DNA of 64,000 bases, from the NCBI GenBank assembly GCA_900316795.1, contig ONEF01000005.1:109483-173482 (forward strand), read 5' to 3'. This DNA comes from an uncultured Bacteroidales bacterium (GTDB taxonomy: Bacteria > Bacteroidota > Bacteroidia > Bacteroidales > UBA932). Shown piece by piece: positions 26,058 to 35,310 of this stretch. The notes under the pieces are model-generated. The model had not been told where the DNA came from, did no database searches, and saw nothing but the letters and a program-made list of their open reading frames with translations. The number at the start of each line of letters is the position of its first letter. Position 1 is the stretch's first letter. Position numbers and translations under genes: made by a program.

Positions 26058-26159
26058 TTTCTGAAATCAGTTTTTGGCCGGGATTCCGTTGGGTCCCTGC
26101 TTTTGTTTTGTGTTTGAGATTTTATAACTTGCGAACCTGTATTAGAAGTGTTTATCGCG

Positions 26160-26327
26160 ATGAAAAAAATATTTTTGGAAGAAAATGGCGTTAAAAGCGC
26201 TCTCAAGGCCTTTTATGAAGCTCCTCAGGTAGAGGTAAGCCCTCTTGAGGCCGAAAGTTCCATAATGACATCAAGCCCGGGGGAACCGGGAGAAGATGAA
26301 GATTACAACGATTTAGGTGACATTTAA
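26160..26327 (+). CDS. Small acidic peptide gene, unit 3
   Basis: A 55-residue peptide, ATG 26160 to TAA 26327. The core FYEAPQVEVSPLEAESSIMTSS aligns with those at 16401 and 20377, followed by Pro-Gly-Glu/Asp-rich residues. The next gene, a BACON/nuclease lipoprotein, begins 18 bases later. There is no signal peptide and no recognised domain. It could be a leader, antitoxin-like or chaperone-like peptide, or a substrate of an unknown export or modification step, and nothing in the sequence decides between these. Confidence 0.75.
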   Translation: MKKIFLEENGVKSALKAFYEAPQVEVSPLEAESSIMTSSPGEPGEDEDYNDLGDI

Positions 26328-26345
26328 CGGATAGGAGAAACGGTT

Positions 26346-28850
26346 ATGAAAAGGTTTATATCTGGATGGTTCAAGACATCAGGTCTTTCAGGAATAGTCG
26401 TGGCTCTTGCCGTTATGGGGCTGGTTGCTTCAGGCTGCGGCAAGGATAAGGGAGAAGAGCCTAAGCAGGCGTTCAAGAGGACGGTCAAGGTGGAACTGGC
26501 CAAAGGGCTGGACACCAAGACGGCAGTGGTAGAAGGAGAGGACAATGCCCAGTTCGTGTGGACCGAAGGAGACGACAACAATTTCTTTGTATATGAGAAC
26601 GGAGTTGAGGGTACGGTAGAGGATGTGGAGTTCACTGATGATATGCGCAAGGCCACTCTCAGCGTGAGCTTTACGACTGCCGCCGCTGACAAGTATGTCT
26701 ATACGGCCAAGTTTGCGGATAATATATCCAACCACGGCAACCCGAAGCTTTCTGCGGTACAGTATCCGTCTTTGACTTCCTATGACCAGTTTGCAGATAT
26801 ACTTGTGTCCGAACCTCTGGAGAAAGAGGAAGCGGCTACTTCCCTCAAGTTTTTCCTCAAACGCAAGGTGACAGTCAACAAGATGACTCTCAAGGGTCTG
26901 GAAGCCGGGGAGGTGGTTTCAAAAGTAGAGATAGAGCTGGACAAGGTTGTAGCTGGAACTCTCCAGGAAGACGGACATTTTGACGGAGAGGACAAGAAGA
27001 TAGTGCTCAACTACAGCGGAATGGAAGTGGGGACGGATGGCACCTTCCCTGTATATTTCAACTGTGCTCCGGTAGAGGAGGCTGCTGTTTTGGGCGTTAC
27101 GGTTACAACTGACCAGTCTTCATACAACCGTCCTGCAAGTTCATTCGGGAGAAAGCTGACCCTGCCGTTGGGCAAGATGACCAGGTTCAACGTGGATATG
27201 ACCGGCTACAGGGAATCAGCATCTTCAGCCAACACCTACACCCTTGTAGAAGCAGAGTCTGAACTTACTGAGGGCGTGTACATTGTGGTGGCTGCCGGAT
27301 ACGACCGGGCAATGGCAGGCTGGAACGGGGAAAAGTTCCACGATTATGACGCTGTGGTAAAGACAGATGAGGGAAAGACCATAGAACTGGATGCAGATTC
27401 TGAAGTTGTGCCGTTCACTCTCAAGAAGAACGGCAGCTACTGGACATTCCAGAACAGCAGCTCCAGCGATTCCTTTTACGGCTATTATCTGGCCTGGTCT
27501 TCCGGCAACACAAGCACGGAGCAGACCTCTTCATACAATTGGTCTATATCTATAACCAGCAAGGGAACAGTGATATCAGCGTCTTCAGACAACACAAGGA
27601 TGCTCCAGTATAATCCTGATTCTCCGCGATTTGCTTGCTACATAGCCAAGTCTGCCCAGAAGCCGGTTGTACTCTACAAGAAGACAGGAGGTTCTGACAT
27701 AACGCCTCCAGGTCCGGTGGACGCTCCGGTGATCAATGTCAGCAGCAACTCTATAGATGTTGAATACACTGGCGGATCCCAGTACTTTGAATACACCATT
27801 ACAAATCCTGTGGACGAGGCCAGTCTGACAGCTGCACCGAATGTGTCCTGGATAAGGAATGTCAGCGTAAGTGCAACGGCTGTGACCTTCTATGTAGATT
27901 ACCAGGGAGAGAACACCTCTTCAAGAGCGGGTGCCATAACTCTCAAGTATCCGGGTGCAGAAGATGTGGTGGTATCAGTCAACCAGGGAGCAGGCCCGGG
28001 TGGTGACCAGGCTGCCAACGGATGGCTTGAACTTCCGGCTGCAACAAGCGGGAGCGACTATTTCTCCGGAACTTTCAAAGCCGGCAATGACCGCAATTAC
28101 ACATACCTGTACCAGTACAGCACATATACCGCTCTCTGGACAGCTTATCCGCTGTATTCTGAAACAGCCAACGGTTCAGCACCTCAAGCCAGCCAGAATC
28201 ACGGAGACCTCGGCCCGTACAACAGGCAATATCCTACAATGTACAGCGAGGCAACCAGCTGGAACTACAACCCTCAGATAGACAAGAGCAAGCAGGTTTA
28301 CCTCAAGTCCAGTTATGGAGTGAGTGTGGCAGGCACCATCTATTCCCGCGGACACCAGATACCTAACGGAGACCGCAAGGCCAACGGTACTATGCAGAGC
28401 CAGACCTACTATTTTACGAACAGTACTCCGCAGATCCAGAACGGATTCAACGGAACCATCTGGAGCGCTCTGGAGAACGGCATCAGGGGCCAGCTCGGTT
28501 CAGACACAACCTATGTTGTCACAGGAGCCGCGTTCCGCAAGACAGGTGGCAGCGAGAGCATCAAGACCATCAAGCCTAAGGGAGATCCGGACAAAAACGT
28601 TCCGGTACCGAACTACTACTGGAAAGTTCTCTTGAAAGTCAAAAGGAATGGCTCCAACATTACATCAGCCTCAGCGATAGGTTTCTGGTTGGAGCACAAG
28701 CAATACAGCAACAATGATTACACTCCTTATGCGGTAAGTGTGGATCAGATCGAGGCCTGGACCGGTTTCAACTTCTTCGTGAACCTGCCGGAAAATCTCC
28801 AGACTACGGCTGAGAAGAACACCAGCTGGACCACCTTCAAGAACTTTTAA
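26346..28850 (+). CDS. Surface lipoprotein with BACON and NUC1 DNA/RNA endonuclease domains
   Basis: An 834-residue protein with lipobox VASGC (about residue 35). It has a fimbrillin-like N-terminal region (about 40-295), a domain of unknown family rich in Ser/Tyr (about 300-445), BACON (about 460-560, with SWIRNVSVSATAVTFYV) and a C-terminal NUC1 nuclease (about 565-834). The nuclease contains SRGHQIPNGDR with the catalytic His near 669 and the Asn-bearing TNSTPQIQNGFN helix. The first Asp of the classical DRGH is Ser here. A cell-surface nuclease could degrade extracellular DNA/RNA for nutrition, biofilm remodelling or defence. It is the intact counterpart of the broken pair 20546/22634. 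Confidence 0.9.
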   Translation: MKRFISGWFKTSGLSGIVVALAVMGLVASGCGKDKGEEPKQAFKRTVKVELAKGLDTKTAVVEGEDNAQFVWTEGDDNNFFVYENGVEGTVEDVEFTDDMRKATLSVSFTTAAADKYVYTAKFADNISNHGNPKLSAVQYPSLTSYDQFADILVSEPLEKEEAATSLKFFLKRKVTVNKMTLKGLEAGEVVSKVEIELDKVVAGTLQEDGHFDGEDKKIVLNYSGMEVGTDGTFPVYFNCAPVEEAAVLGVTVTTDQSSYNRPASSFGRKLTLPLGKMTRFNVDMTGYRESASSANTYTLVEAESELTEGVYIVVAAGYDRAMAGWNGEKFHDYDAVVKTDEGKTIELDADSEVVPFTLKKNGSYWTFQNSSSSDSFYGYYLAWSSGNTSTEQTSSYNWSISITSKGTVISASSDNTRMLQYNPDSPRFACYIAKSAQKPVVLYKKTGGSDITPPGPVDAPVINVSSNSIDVEYTGGSQYFEYTITNPVDEASLTAAPNVSWIRNVSVSATAVTFYVDYQGENTSSRAGAITLKYPGAEDVVVSVNQGAGPGGDQAANGWLELPAATSGSDYFSGTFKAGNDRNYTYLYQYSTYTALWTAYPLYSETANGSAPQASQNHGDLGPYNRQYPTMYSEATSWNYNPQIDKSKQVYLKSSYGVSVAGTIYSRGHQIPNGDRKANGTMQSQTYYFTNSTPQIQNGFNGTIWSALENGIRGQLGSDTTYVVTGAAFRKTGGSESIKTIKPKGDPDKNVPVPNYYWKVLLKVKRNGSNITSASAIGFWLEHKQYSNNDYTPYAVSVDQIEAWTGFNFFVNLPENLQTTAEKNTSWTTFKNF

Positions 28851-28894
28851 ACCTATTCCTGGAGTTAAGCATGAAATTATTAAACATTGAAGAT

Positions 28895-29986
28895 ATGAAT
28901 ACATGGAATTTTTTGGGAGCAATGATGCTCTGTGCTTCTGTTGCAGCAGGTTGCGGCGGAGGTGGAGCTAAAGAGGCTGAGAATGCCGAATCTCAAGCTC
29001 CCGTGGCGGGAACAGGCGGTGATAAATATGTGCCGTATGAGGAGAGGACCGGAGATGAGTCTGTAGTGTATTTCACTCGCGATCTGTCTGCCGCAGGTCT
29101 GATAAAGGCATACGAGCAGGTATGTGAGGATATAACTGGAAAGGTGGCCGTGAAGCTGCATACCGGGGAGCCGAACGGACCGAACATCATCCCGAGAGAG
29201 TGGGTGAAGGCTCTTCTGGAGAAGGACCTCAAGGATGCCACAATCGTTGAGACAAACACCTACTACGAAGGTGACCGCTACACCACAGAGCAGCACCGCA
29301 AGACACTGGAGGTGAACGGATGGACTTTCTGTCCGGTGGACATTATGGATGCCGAGGACACCGTTACCATCCCGGTGGTAGGAGGAAAGTGGTTTGACAA
29401 GATGTCCGTAGGAAAGAATATGCTGAACTACGAGTCTCTGGTAGCGCTGACTCACTTCAAGGGTCACACGATGGGAGGTTTCGGAGGTAGCAACAAGAAC
29501 ATCGGAATCGGCTGTGCGGACGGCAGAGTAGGAAAGGCCTGGATACATACCGTCAAGGGCTCAGACGACCAGTGGAGCATCGCTGAGGAAGAGTTTATGG
29601 AAAGGATGACAGAATCCACCAAGGCTACGATAGACCACTTCGGCAAACACGTGACTTACGTTAACGTGATGCGCAATATGTCTGTTTCCTGTGACTGCGA
29701 GGGCGTTGCAGCAGAGCCTGTGGTAACTCCAAACGTAGGAATCCTTTCTTCCAAGGATATTCTGGCTGTAGATCAGGCTTGCGTGGACATCATCTACGCC
29801 ATGACTGCGGAAGAGCATGCGGCGATGGTAGAGCGTATGGAAACCCGCCACGGACTGCGCCAGCTCTCCTACATGAAGGAGCTTGGAATGGGCAACAACC
29901 GCTATAAGCTCATCGACCTTGACAATGGCGGAAAGGAAATCACAGCTGCCGAGGCTGCAAAGGACCTCAAGCCATTTGTCCAGTAG
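28895..29986 (+). CDS. DUF362 domain lipoprotein
   Basis: A 363-residue protein starting at ATG 28895, which directly precedes a short signal with lipobox VAAGC. A further ATG eight codons upstream would lengthen the signal. The body has the DUF362 hallmarks: a VAVKLHTGEPNGPNIIPREWV strand, HFKGHTMGGFGGSNKNIGIGC and a Cys pair SCDCEG near residue 270. DUF362 proteins frequently bind Fe-S clusters through a fused ferredoxin, and no four-Cys ferredoxin motif is visible here. It lies 44 bases after the nuclease lipoprotein but is probably a core gene, because a tRNA and fabD follow. Confidence 0.85.
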   Translation: MNTWNFLGAMMLCASVAAGCGGGGAKEAENAESQAPVAGTGGDKYVPYEERTGDESVVYFTRDLSAAGLIKAYEQVCEDITGKVAVKLHTGEPNGPNIIPREWVKALLEKDLKDATIVETNTYYEGDRYTTEQHRKTLEVNGWTFCPVDIMDAEDTVTIPVVGGKWFDKMSVGKNMLNYESLVALTHFKGHTMGGFGGSNKNIGIGCADGRVGKAWIHTVKGSDDQWSIAEEEFMERMTESTKATIDHFGKHVTYVNVMRNMSVSCDCEGVAAEPVVTPNVGILSSKDILAVDQACVDIIYAMTAEEHAAMVERMETRHGLRQLSYMKELGMGNNRYKLIDLDNGGKEITAAEAAKDLKPFVQ

Positions 29987-29992
29987 TTTTTG

Positions 29993-30064
29993 TACCCCCG
30001 AGGCGAATCGAACGCCTATCAATGGAACCGGAATCCATCGTTTTATCCGTTAAACTACGGGGGC
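29993..30064 (-). tRNA. tRNA-Arg (CCG)
   Basis: Read on the minus strand the cloverleaf closes: acceptor GCCCCCG/CGGGGGT, anticodon stem ATGGA/TCCAT with loop TTCCGGT giving anticodon CCG, T-stem AGGCG/CGCCT. CCA is not encoded. The promoter is at 30105. Confidence 0.95.
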
Positions 30065-30104
30065 GGGATGCTGATCGGGCTCATTTAGGGCCCGATTCCT
30101 TTTG

Positions 30105-30112
30105 CAAAGGTA
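30105..30112 (-). promoter_or_regulatory. Promoter -7 element for tRNA-Arg
   Basis: TACCTTTG on the minus strand, 40 bases upstream of the tRNA, back to back with the fabD promoter. Confidence 0.65.
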
Positions 30113-30121
30113 TAAAATTCT

Positions 30122-30129
30122 TATCTTTG
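30122..30129 (+). promoter_or_regulatory. Promoter -7 element for fabD
   Basis: TATCTTTG, an exact TAnnTTTG match, 56 bases upstream of the fabD ATG. Confidence 0.65.
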
Positions 30130-30184
30130 CCCAAATTTGCGGCGGGGCTTTATCTGCCGCAGCTAATACTAAAACCTTAAAAGA

Positions 30185-31165
30185 ATGAAAGCATTTGTTT
30201 TTCCGGGCCAGGGTGCCCAGTTTACAGGAATGGGTAAGGAACTCTACGAAAGCGAGGCTCTTGCCCATGATTTGTTTGAAAGGGCCAACGAGATTTTGGG
30301 ATGGAGGATTTCAGACGTGATGTTCACGGGAAGTGCAGAGGACCTCAAGCAGACAAAGGTTACCCAGCCTGCTATTTTCATACATTCAGTTGTTTTGGCA
30401 AAATGCCTTGCTGAGTGTGCTCCTGAGAGCGATTTCAGAAAGAGAGCCGCTGAAGCTGGTATCCTTGGATTTGATCCGGATATGGTTGCCGGCCATTCTC
30501 TTGGAGAGTTCTCCGCTTTGACTGCTGCCGGTGCATTGAGCTTTGACGAAGGTCTTACGCTGGTTTCAAAGCGTGCGTTTGCAATGCAGAAGGCTTGCGA
30601 AATCAAGCCTTCCACCATGGCCGCTGTCCTTGGCCTTGAGGACAAAGTCATTGAGGATGTGTGCGCAGAAGTTACGGCGAAGGGTGTCTGCAAGGACGGT
30701 GGTGAAAGTGCTGCGGGTGGCTGTGGCGTGGTTGTGGCTGCAAACTACAACTCTCACGGACAGGTTGTTATCAGCGGAGACATTGACGCTGTTGCAGCTG
30801 CCGGAGCTATTCTCAAAGACAAGGGTGCGCGCAGGGTACTTCCTCTGCAGGTAGGCGGAGCTTTCCATTCTCCTCTGATGGATCCTGCAAGGGTGGAACT
30901 CGCTGAGGCGATAGAGAAGGCGGTTATCGTAAAGCCGATATGTCCGGTTTACCAGAACGTGGACGCAATGCCTCATACAGACCCGGAGGAAATCAAGAAG
31001 AACCTTCTCATCCAGCTTACAAATCCTGTAAGATGGTCTCATATCGTTGAGAAAATGGTTGAGGATGGGGCCAACGAGTTTGTGGAGCTTGGTCCTGGCA
31101 GTGTGCTTCAGGGTCTGGTTAAGAAACTTGCACCGGCAGAGACTCTTATCAAAGGCCTTCAGTAA
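30185..31165 (+). CDS. fabD: Malonyl-CoA:acyl carrier protein transacylase
   Basis: A 326-residue cytoplasmic enzyme that loads malonyl groups onto ACP for fatty-acid elongation. FPGQGAQF at the start, the nucleophile Ser in GHSLGEFS (about 105) and the His of GGAFHSPLM (about 228) are in place. It is longer than the usual 290-315 residues because of two insertions: one before the Ser motif (SDFRKRAAEAGILGFDP, about 83-99) and a Gly/Cys-rich one (GVCKDGGESAAGGCG, about 165-180). Both fall in surface loops, so activity should be kept. It appears monocistronic with its own promoter. Confidence 0.96.
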   Translation: MKAFVFPGQGAQFTGMGKELYESEALAHDLFERANEILGWRISDVMFTGSAEDLKQTKVTQPAIFIHSVVLAKCLAECAPESDFRKRAAEAGILGFDPDMVAGHSLGEFSALTAAGALSFDEGLTLVSKRAFAMQKACEIKPSTMAAVLGLEDKVIEDVCAEVTAKGVCKDGGESAAGGCGVVVAANYNSHGQVVISGDIDAVAAAGAILKDKGARRVLPLQVGGAFHSPLMDPARVELAEAIEKAVIVKPICPVYQNVDAMPHTDPEEIKKNLLIQLTNPVRWSHIVEKMVEDGANEFVELGPGSVLQGLVKKLAPAETLIKGLQ

Positions 31166-31195
31166 GAAATCTTTGCTTAAGCCCTTATTATTTGC

Positions 31196-31203
31196 TATCT
31201 TTG
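31196..31203 (+). promoter_or_regulatory. Promoter -7 element upstream of nifJ
   Basis: TATCTTTG, an exact TAnnTTTG match. With nothing coding before 31378 the leader would be about 165 bases, and it holds one TCAGCGAT (31340) but no riboswitch I recognise. Confidence 0.55.
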
Positions 31204-31377
31204 AACGCCTGAAAACATGATTTGTGCGGCATAAGTATTTGGCGGACAATAACATACACCTTCTTACGCATTTTTAACATCTGCTTTAGGCGTTTATGGC
31301 AACTGTTTTAGGCATTAATTTGAACTGAATTTTTATTTATCAGCGATATTTAATTAAAGTATATAACAACTAACGAC

Positions 31378-34300
31378 ATGTCAAAAGAAAAAGTGTTTTT
31401 AACCTGCGACGGTAATCAGGCAGCCGCTCATGTAGCTTATCTTTTCAGCGAGATGGCAGCTATTTATCCTATCACGCCTTCTTCTCCTATGGCGGAGCAC
31501 GTAGATGAATGGTCCGCTTTCGGAAGAAAGAACCTCTTCGGAGAGACTGTAAAGGTTGTTGAGATGGAAAGCGAAGCCGGTGCCGCCGGAGCTGTTCACG
31601 GTTCCCTTCAGGCAGGTGTACTTACTTCAACATTTACCGCATCTCAGGGATTGCTGCTGATGATCCCTAATATGTACAAGATAGCTGGCGAGATGCTTCC
31701 GGCTGTTTTCCATGTTACTGCAAGAAGCCTTGCAACTCATGCACTGAGTATCTTCGGAGACCAGCAGGATGTTATGGCCGTAAGGCAGACAGGATTTGCA
31801 ATGCTGGCTTCAGCAAGCGTCCAGGAAGCTATGGACCTTGCAGCTGTGGCTCATCTTTCAACTATCAAGTCTTCCATTCCTTTTGTTCATTTCTTTGACG
31901 GATTCCGTACATCTCACGAAATCCAGAAGATAGAGGTTCTTCCTGAAGAAGGATTGAAGAAGATGATCAGCACAAAGGCTCTGGCAGCTTTCCGCAAGAG
32001 AGCTCTCAACCCTAATGCTCCTGTAACAAAAGGAACTGCCCAGAACGCAGATGTATATTTCCAGGAGACCGAGTCCAGGAACCAGTACTATGCAGAGGTT
32101 CCTAATATCGTGGCCAGATACATGGGTGAGGTTGGCGAGCTTTGCGGCCGTCACTATCTGCCTTTTGATTATTATGGAGACACTGAAGCAGAGAGAGTTG
32201 TCATTGCTATGGGTTCTGTCACCGATACTGTCCGCGAGGTTGTTGAGTATCTCAACAACAAGGGCGAAAAGGTTGGTGTAGTAGTCGTAAGGCTTTACAG
32301 ACCTTTCAGCACCCAGTACTTCCTCAGGGCACTGCCTAAGAGCGTGAAGAGGATAGCTGTCCTTGACCGCTGCAAGGAGCAGGGAGCAGTCGGAGAGCCT
32401 CTGTACGTGGATGTAAAGAGTGCACTTGCTGACACAGCCTTTGCCGGAAAGGTTAAGATTGTAGGCGGACGTTATGGTCTTTCTTCAAAGGACACTTCCC
32501 CTGCACAAATCCTGGCCGTATTCCAGAACCTGAAGGCCAAGGAGCCTAAGAACTCCTTCACCATCGGTATCGTTGATGACGTTACTTTCCTCTCCCTTCC
32601 ACAGAAGGAGGAGATTTCTCTTGCAAAGCCTGGAACTTACGAACTCAAGTTCTTCGGACTTGGTTCAGACGGAACCGTTGGCGCAAACAAAAACACTATC
32701 AAGATAATCGGCGGAACCACAGACAAATACTGCCAGGCTTACTTTGACTATGATTCAAAGAAGAGTGGCGGATTCACCTGTTCTCACCTCCGTTTCGGAG
32801 ACAATCCTATCAACTCTCCATACCTGGTGTCAACTCCTGACTTCGTGGCTTGCCACGTGCCTTCATACCTTACCAAGTATGATGTCTTGAGAGGTATCAA
32901 GAAGGGTGGTACATTCCTTCTCAACAGCCTCTGGGATACTGAAGAAACCCTGAAGAGACTTCCTGATTTCATCAAGTATCAGATTGTCAGCAAGAAGCTT
33001 AACTTCTACATCATTAACGCCACCAAGATCGCTGAGGAAATAGGTCTGGGCAACCGTACCAACTCCATCCTCCAGAGCGCTTTCTTCAAGATTACCGGCA
33101 TCATCCCTTATGAGGATGCTGTAAAGGAAATGAAGAAGATGATAGAGAAGAGCTACGGTAAGAAGGGCGAGAATGTTGTCAAGATGAACTATGCAGCCGT
33201 TGACCGCGGCGGAGAGTATGTTAAGGTTGAGATTCCGTTCGAGTGGAAGAACCTTTCTCCAAGCAAGTTCGTTCCGGACAGCTACAACCGTCTGGCTCCG
33301 GATTGGGTAAGGCAGATTGCTGACCCTGTGAACGCGCAGTGTGGCAACGATCTTCCGGTGAGCGCATTCCAGAACTTCCCGGACGGAACTATTCCTGCCG
33401 GAACAGCTGCTTACGAGAAGAGAGGAATCGCTACTCACGTTCCTGAGTGGAATCCTGCAAACTGTATCCAGTGCAACCAGTGCGCTACCATCTGCCCTCA
33501 CGCAGCTATCCGTCCGTTCCTTCTCACTGAAGAGGAAGTCGGCAAGGCACCTAAGGGCGTTGCCAAGGTTCTCAAACTGGCTGACGGAAAGGCAAACCTC
33601 AAGGATTACAAGTTTGTAATGCAGGTAGATCCGGCAGACTGTACCGGTTGCGCCAACTGCGCTGACATCTGCCCGGCCAAGGAAAAGGCTCTGGTCATGA
33701 AACCTGCTGATACCCAGACAGACCAGCAGAAGGCATTTGACTGGCTGCACAGCAAGGTAGGCTACAAAGATGAGGTTATGAAGAAGGACAGCAACGTCAA
33801 GGCATCCCAGTTCTCACAGCCTCTGTTTGAATTCTCAGGAGCTTGTGCAGGTTGCGGAGAGACACCTTACATCAAACTGATAAGCCAGCTCTTCGGCGAC
33901 AGGATGATGGTTGCTAATGCAACAGGATGTACTTCCATCTACAGCGGAAGCTTCCCTGCATCTCCTTACTGCAAGGACCGTAACGGCAGAGGCCCGGCTT
34001 GGGCAAACTCCTTGTTCGAGGACAACGCTGAGTTCGGTCTTGGTCAGAGACTCGGATTTGCAAGACTGCGCTCAACCCTGGAAGAGAGGGCAAAGGCAGC
34101 CATCGCAGACGAGCACTGCTCTGAGGATGTAAAGAACCTTCTCAAGAAGTGGCTTGAGAATCTCCGCGATGTAGCTGTATGCAAAGAGATTGCAGCAGCT
34201 CTTCCTGCAGCTCTGAAGGAGTGCAAGTGCGCTTCCTGCAAGGCCGTGGCCGAGTACATAGACTGCATAATCCCTCGTTCACAGTGGATTATCGGCGGAG

Positions 34301-34923
34301 ACGGTTGGGGATATGATATCGGATACGGCGGACTTGACCACGTGCTTGCTTCCGGCGAGAACGTCAATGTCCTGGTCGTTGATACTGAGGTTTACTCCAA
34401 CACCGGCGGACAGTCATCCAAGAGTACTCCAGCAGGAGCGGTTGCCAAGTTTGCAACCAGCGGCAAGAAGATCCGCAAGAAGGATCTCGGAATGATGGCC
34501 ATGAGTTATGGTTATGTATATGTAGCCCAGGTTGCTACAGGTGCAAGCCAGGCTCAGTACCTGAACGCTTTGAAAGAGGCTGAGGCTCACGACGGACCAT
34601 CTCTGATCATTGCCTACGCTCCTTGTATCAATCATGGCCTGAAAGCCGGAATGGGACACAGTCAGCTGGAAGAGAAGAAAGCCGTTGAGTGCGGTTACTG
34701 GCATCTTTACAGGTTTAATCCTGATGCTCCGGAGGGAACAAATCCGTTTACCCTGGACAGCAAAGAGCCAGACTGGAGCAAGTTCCAGGACTTCATCAAG
34801 GGCGAGGTAAGATACGCTTCCCTTCTGAAGACCTTCCCTCAGGAAGCAGAGGAGCTCTTCTCACTTACAGAGAAGTACGCTAAACTCCGCTACGAAGGCT
34901 ACAAGAAACTCGCCGGCAAGTAG
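31378..34923 (+). CDS. nifJ: Pyruvate:ferredoxin (flavodoxin) oxidoreductase
   Basis: An 1181-residue single-chain enzyme, the normal size, catalysing pyruvate + CoA to acetyl-CoA + CO2 with reduction of ferredoxin. It has an N-terminal YPITPSSPMAEHVDEW (alpha domain, pyruvate binding), a gamma domain near 420-630 and two 4Fe-4S sites CIQCNQCATICP (about 696) and CTGCANCADICP (about 755). The thiamine-diphosphate domain has GDGWGYDIGYGGLDH and NTGGQSSKSTP, with a proximal-cluster Cys in GACAGCGETPY. It is a key enzyme of anaerobic central metabolism. A strong terminator follows at 35064, preceded by short tandem repeats. Confidence 0.98.
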   Translation: MSKEKVFLTCDGNQAAAHVAYLFSEMAAIYPITPSSPMAEHVDEWSAFGRKNLFGETVKVVEMESEAGAAGAVHGSLQAGVLTSTFTASQGLLLMIPNMYKIAGEMLPAVFHVTARSLATHALSIFGDQQDVMAVRQTGFAMLASASVQEAMDLAAVAHLSTIKSSIPFVHFFDGFRTSHEIQKIEVLPEEGLKKMISTKALAAFRKRALNPNAPVTKGTAQNADVYFQETESRNQYYAEVPNIVARYMGEVGELCGRHYLPFDYYGDTEAERVVIAMGSVTDTVREVVEYLNNKGEKVGVVVVRLYRPFSTQYFLRALPKSVKRIAVLDRCKEQGAVGEPLYVDVKSALADTAFAGKVKIVGGRYGLSSKDTSPAQILAVFQNLKAKEPKNSFTIGIVDDVTFLSLPQKEEISLAKPGTYELKFFGLGSDGTVGANKNTIKIIGGTTDKYCQAYFDYDSKKSGGFTCSHLRFGDNPINSPYLVSTPDFVACHVPSYLTKYDVLRGIKKGGTFLLNSLWDTEETLKRLPDFIKYQIVSKKLNFYIINATKIAEEIGLGNRTNSILQSAFFKITGIIPYEDAVKEMKKMIEKSYGKKGENVVKMNYAAVDRGGEYVKVEIPFEWKNLSPSKFVPDSYNRLAPDWVRQIADPVNAQCGNDLPVSAFQNFPDGTIPAGTAAYEKRGIATHVPEWNPANCIQCNQCATICPHAAIRPFLLTEEEVGKAPKGVAKVLKLADGKANLKDYKFVMQVDPADCTGCANCADICPAKEKALVMKPADTQTDQQKAFDWLHSKVGYKDEVMKKDSNVKASQFSQPLFEFSGACAGCGETPYIKLISQLFGDRMMVANATGCTSIYSGSFPASPYCKDRNGRGPAWANSLFEDNAEFGLGQRLGFARLRSTLEERAKAAIADEHCSEDVKNLLKKWLENLRDVAVCKEIAAALPAALKECKCASCKAVAEYIDCIIPRSQWIIGGDGWGYDIGYGGLDHVLASGENVNVLVVDTEVYSNTGGQSSKSTPAGAVAKFATSGKKIRKKDLGMMAMSYGYVYVAQVATGASQAQYLNALKEAEAHDGPSLIIAYAPCINHGLKAGMGHSQLEEKKAVECGYWHLYRFNPDAPEGTNPFTLDSKEPDWSKFQDFIKGEVRYASLLKTFPQEAEELFSLTEKYAKLRYEGYKKLAGK

Positions 34924-34942
34924 CACGCAGTCTGCAGAGCCC

Positions 34943-35031
34943 CCCAGCATGGTGAGTTGACACTCCCAACATGGTGAGTTGAGACCTCCAGCACACTGAG
35001 TTAAGACCTCCAGCACACTGAGCAAAACTGC
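34943..35031. repeat. Short tandem repeat, four 22-23 bp units
   Basis: Units begin at about 34943, 34965, 34988 and 35010 and read CC(C/A)A(G/A)CA(T/C)GGTGAGTTGA-type sequence. The first two resemble each other (ATGGTGAGTTGA), as do the last two (CACACTGAG). It lies between the nifJ stop and its terminator and is not coding on either strand in any recognisable way. Confidence 0.75.
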
Positions 35032-35063
35032 CAGTTGAGCTCTGCAATGAAAGTCTTTTTTAG

Positions 35064-35097
35064 AGCGTCCGCATATTCCTGTATGCGGGCGCTTTTT
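35064..35097 (+). terminator. nifJ rho-independent terminator
   Basis: AGCGTCCGCATA (35064-35075) pairs with TATGCGGGCGCT (35082-35093), one G-T pair, 6-base loop, then a run of T. Confidence 0.92.
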
Positions 35098-35186
35098 TGT
35101 TGCCTTCAGCACTGCGATGGTGCTTGAAGTGCACCGCAACTTCGGCGATGGTGCCTTGTAAAACCTTGATTATGAGCACTCCCCTA

Positions 35187-35219
35187 AAAGCACCCTGCGT
35201 TTTTGGGTGGGTGCTTTTG
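35187..35219. terminator. Second hairpin, terminator-like
   Basis: AAAAGCACCC (35187-35196) pairs perfectly with GGGTGCTTTT (35210-35219) around 13 bases. It stands between the nifJ terminator and the next promoter. Its use is uncertain. Confidence 0.6.
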
Positions 35220-35277
35220 AGAATCGCCTGATAATCAATGTAATACAGACTACCATCGCCGAGTGGCTAAAATTGCT

Positions 35278-35285
35278 ATCTTTGC
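35278..35285 (+). promoter_or_regulatory. Promoter -7 element of the TonB receptor gene
   Basis: TATCTTTG, an exact TAnnTTTG match, 25 bases upstream of the ATG at 35311. It decides against a longer frame that starts at 35263. Confidence 0.6.
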
Positions 35286-35310
35286 ATCTGTTTTCTTTGA
35301 ACGGATTAAT

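Noticed and set aside
31204..31377. Riboswitch or small RNA in the nifJ leader
   Set aside because: The 170-base leader has no recognisable conserved motif or strong hairpin, only one TCAGCGAT copy.
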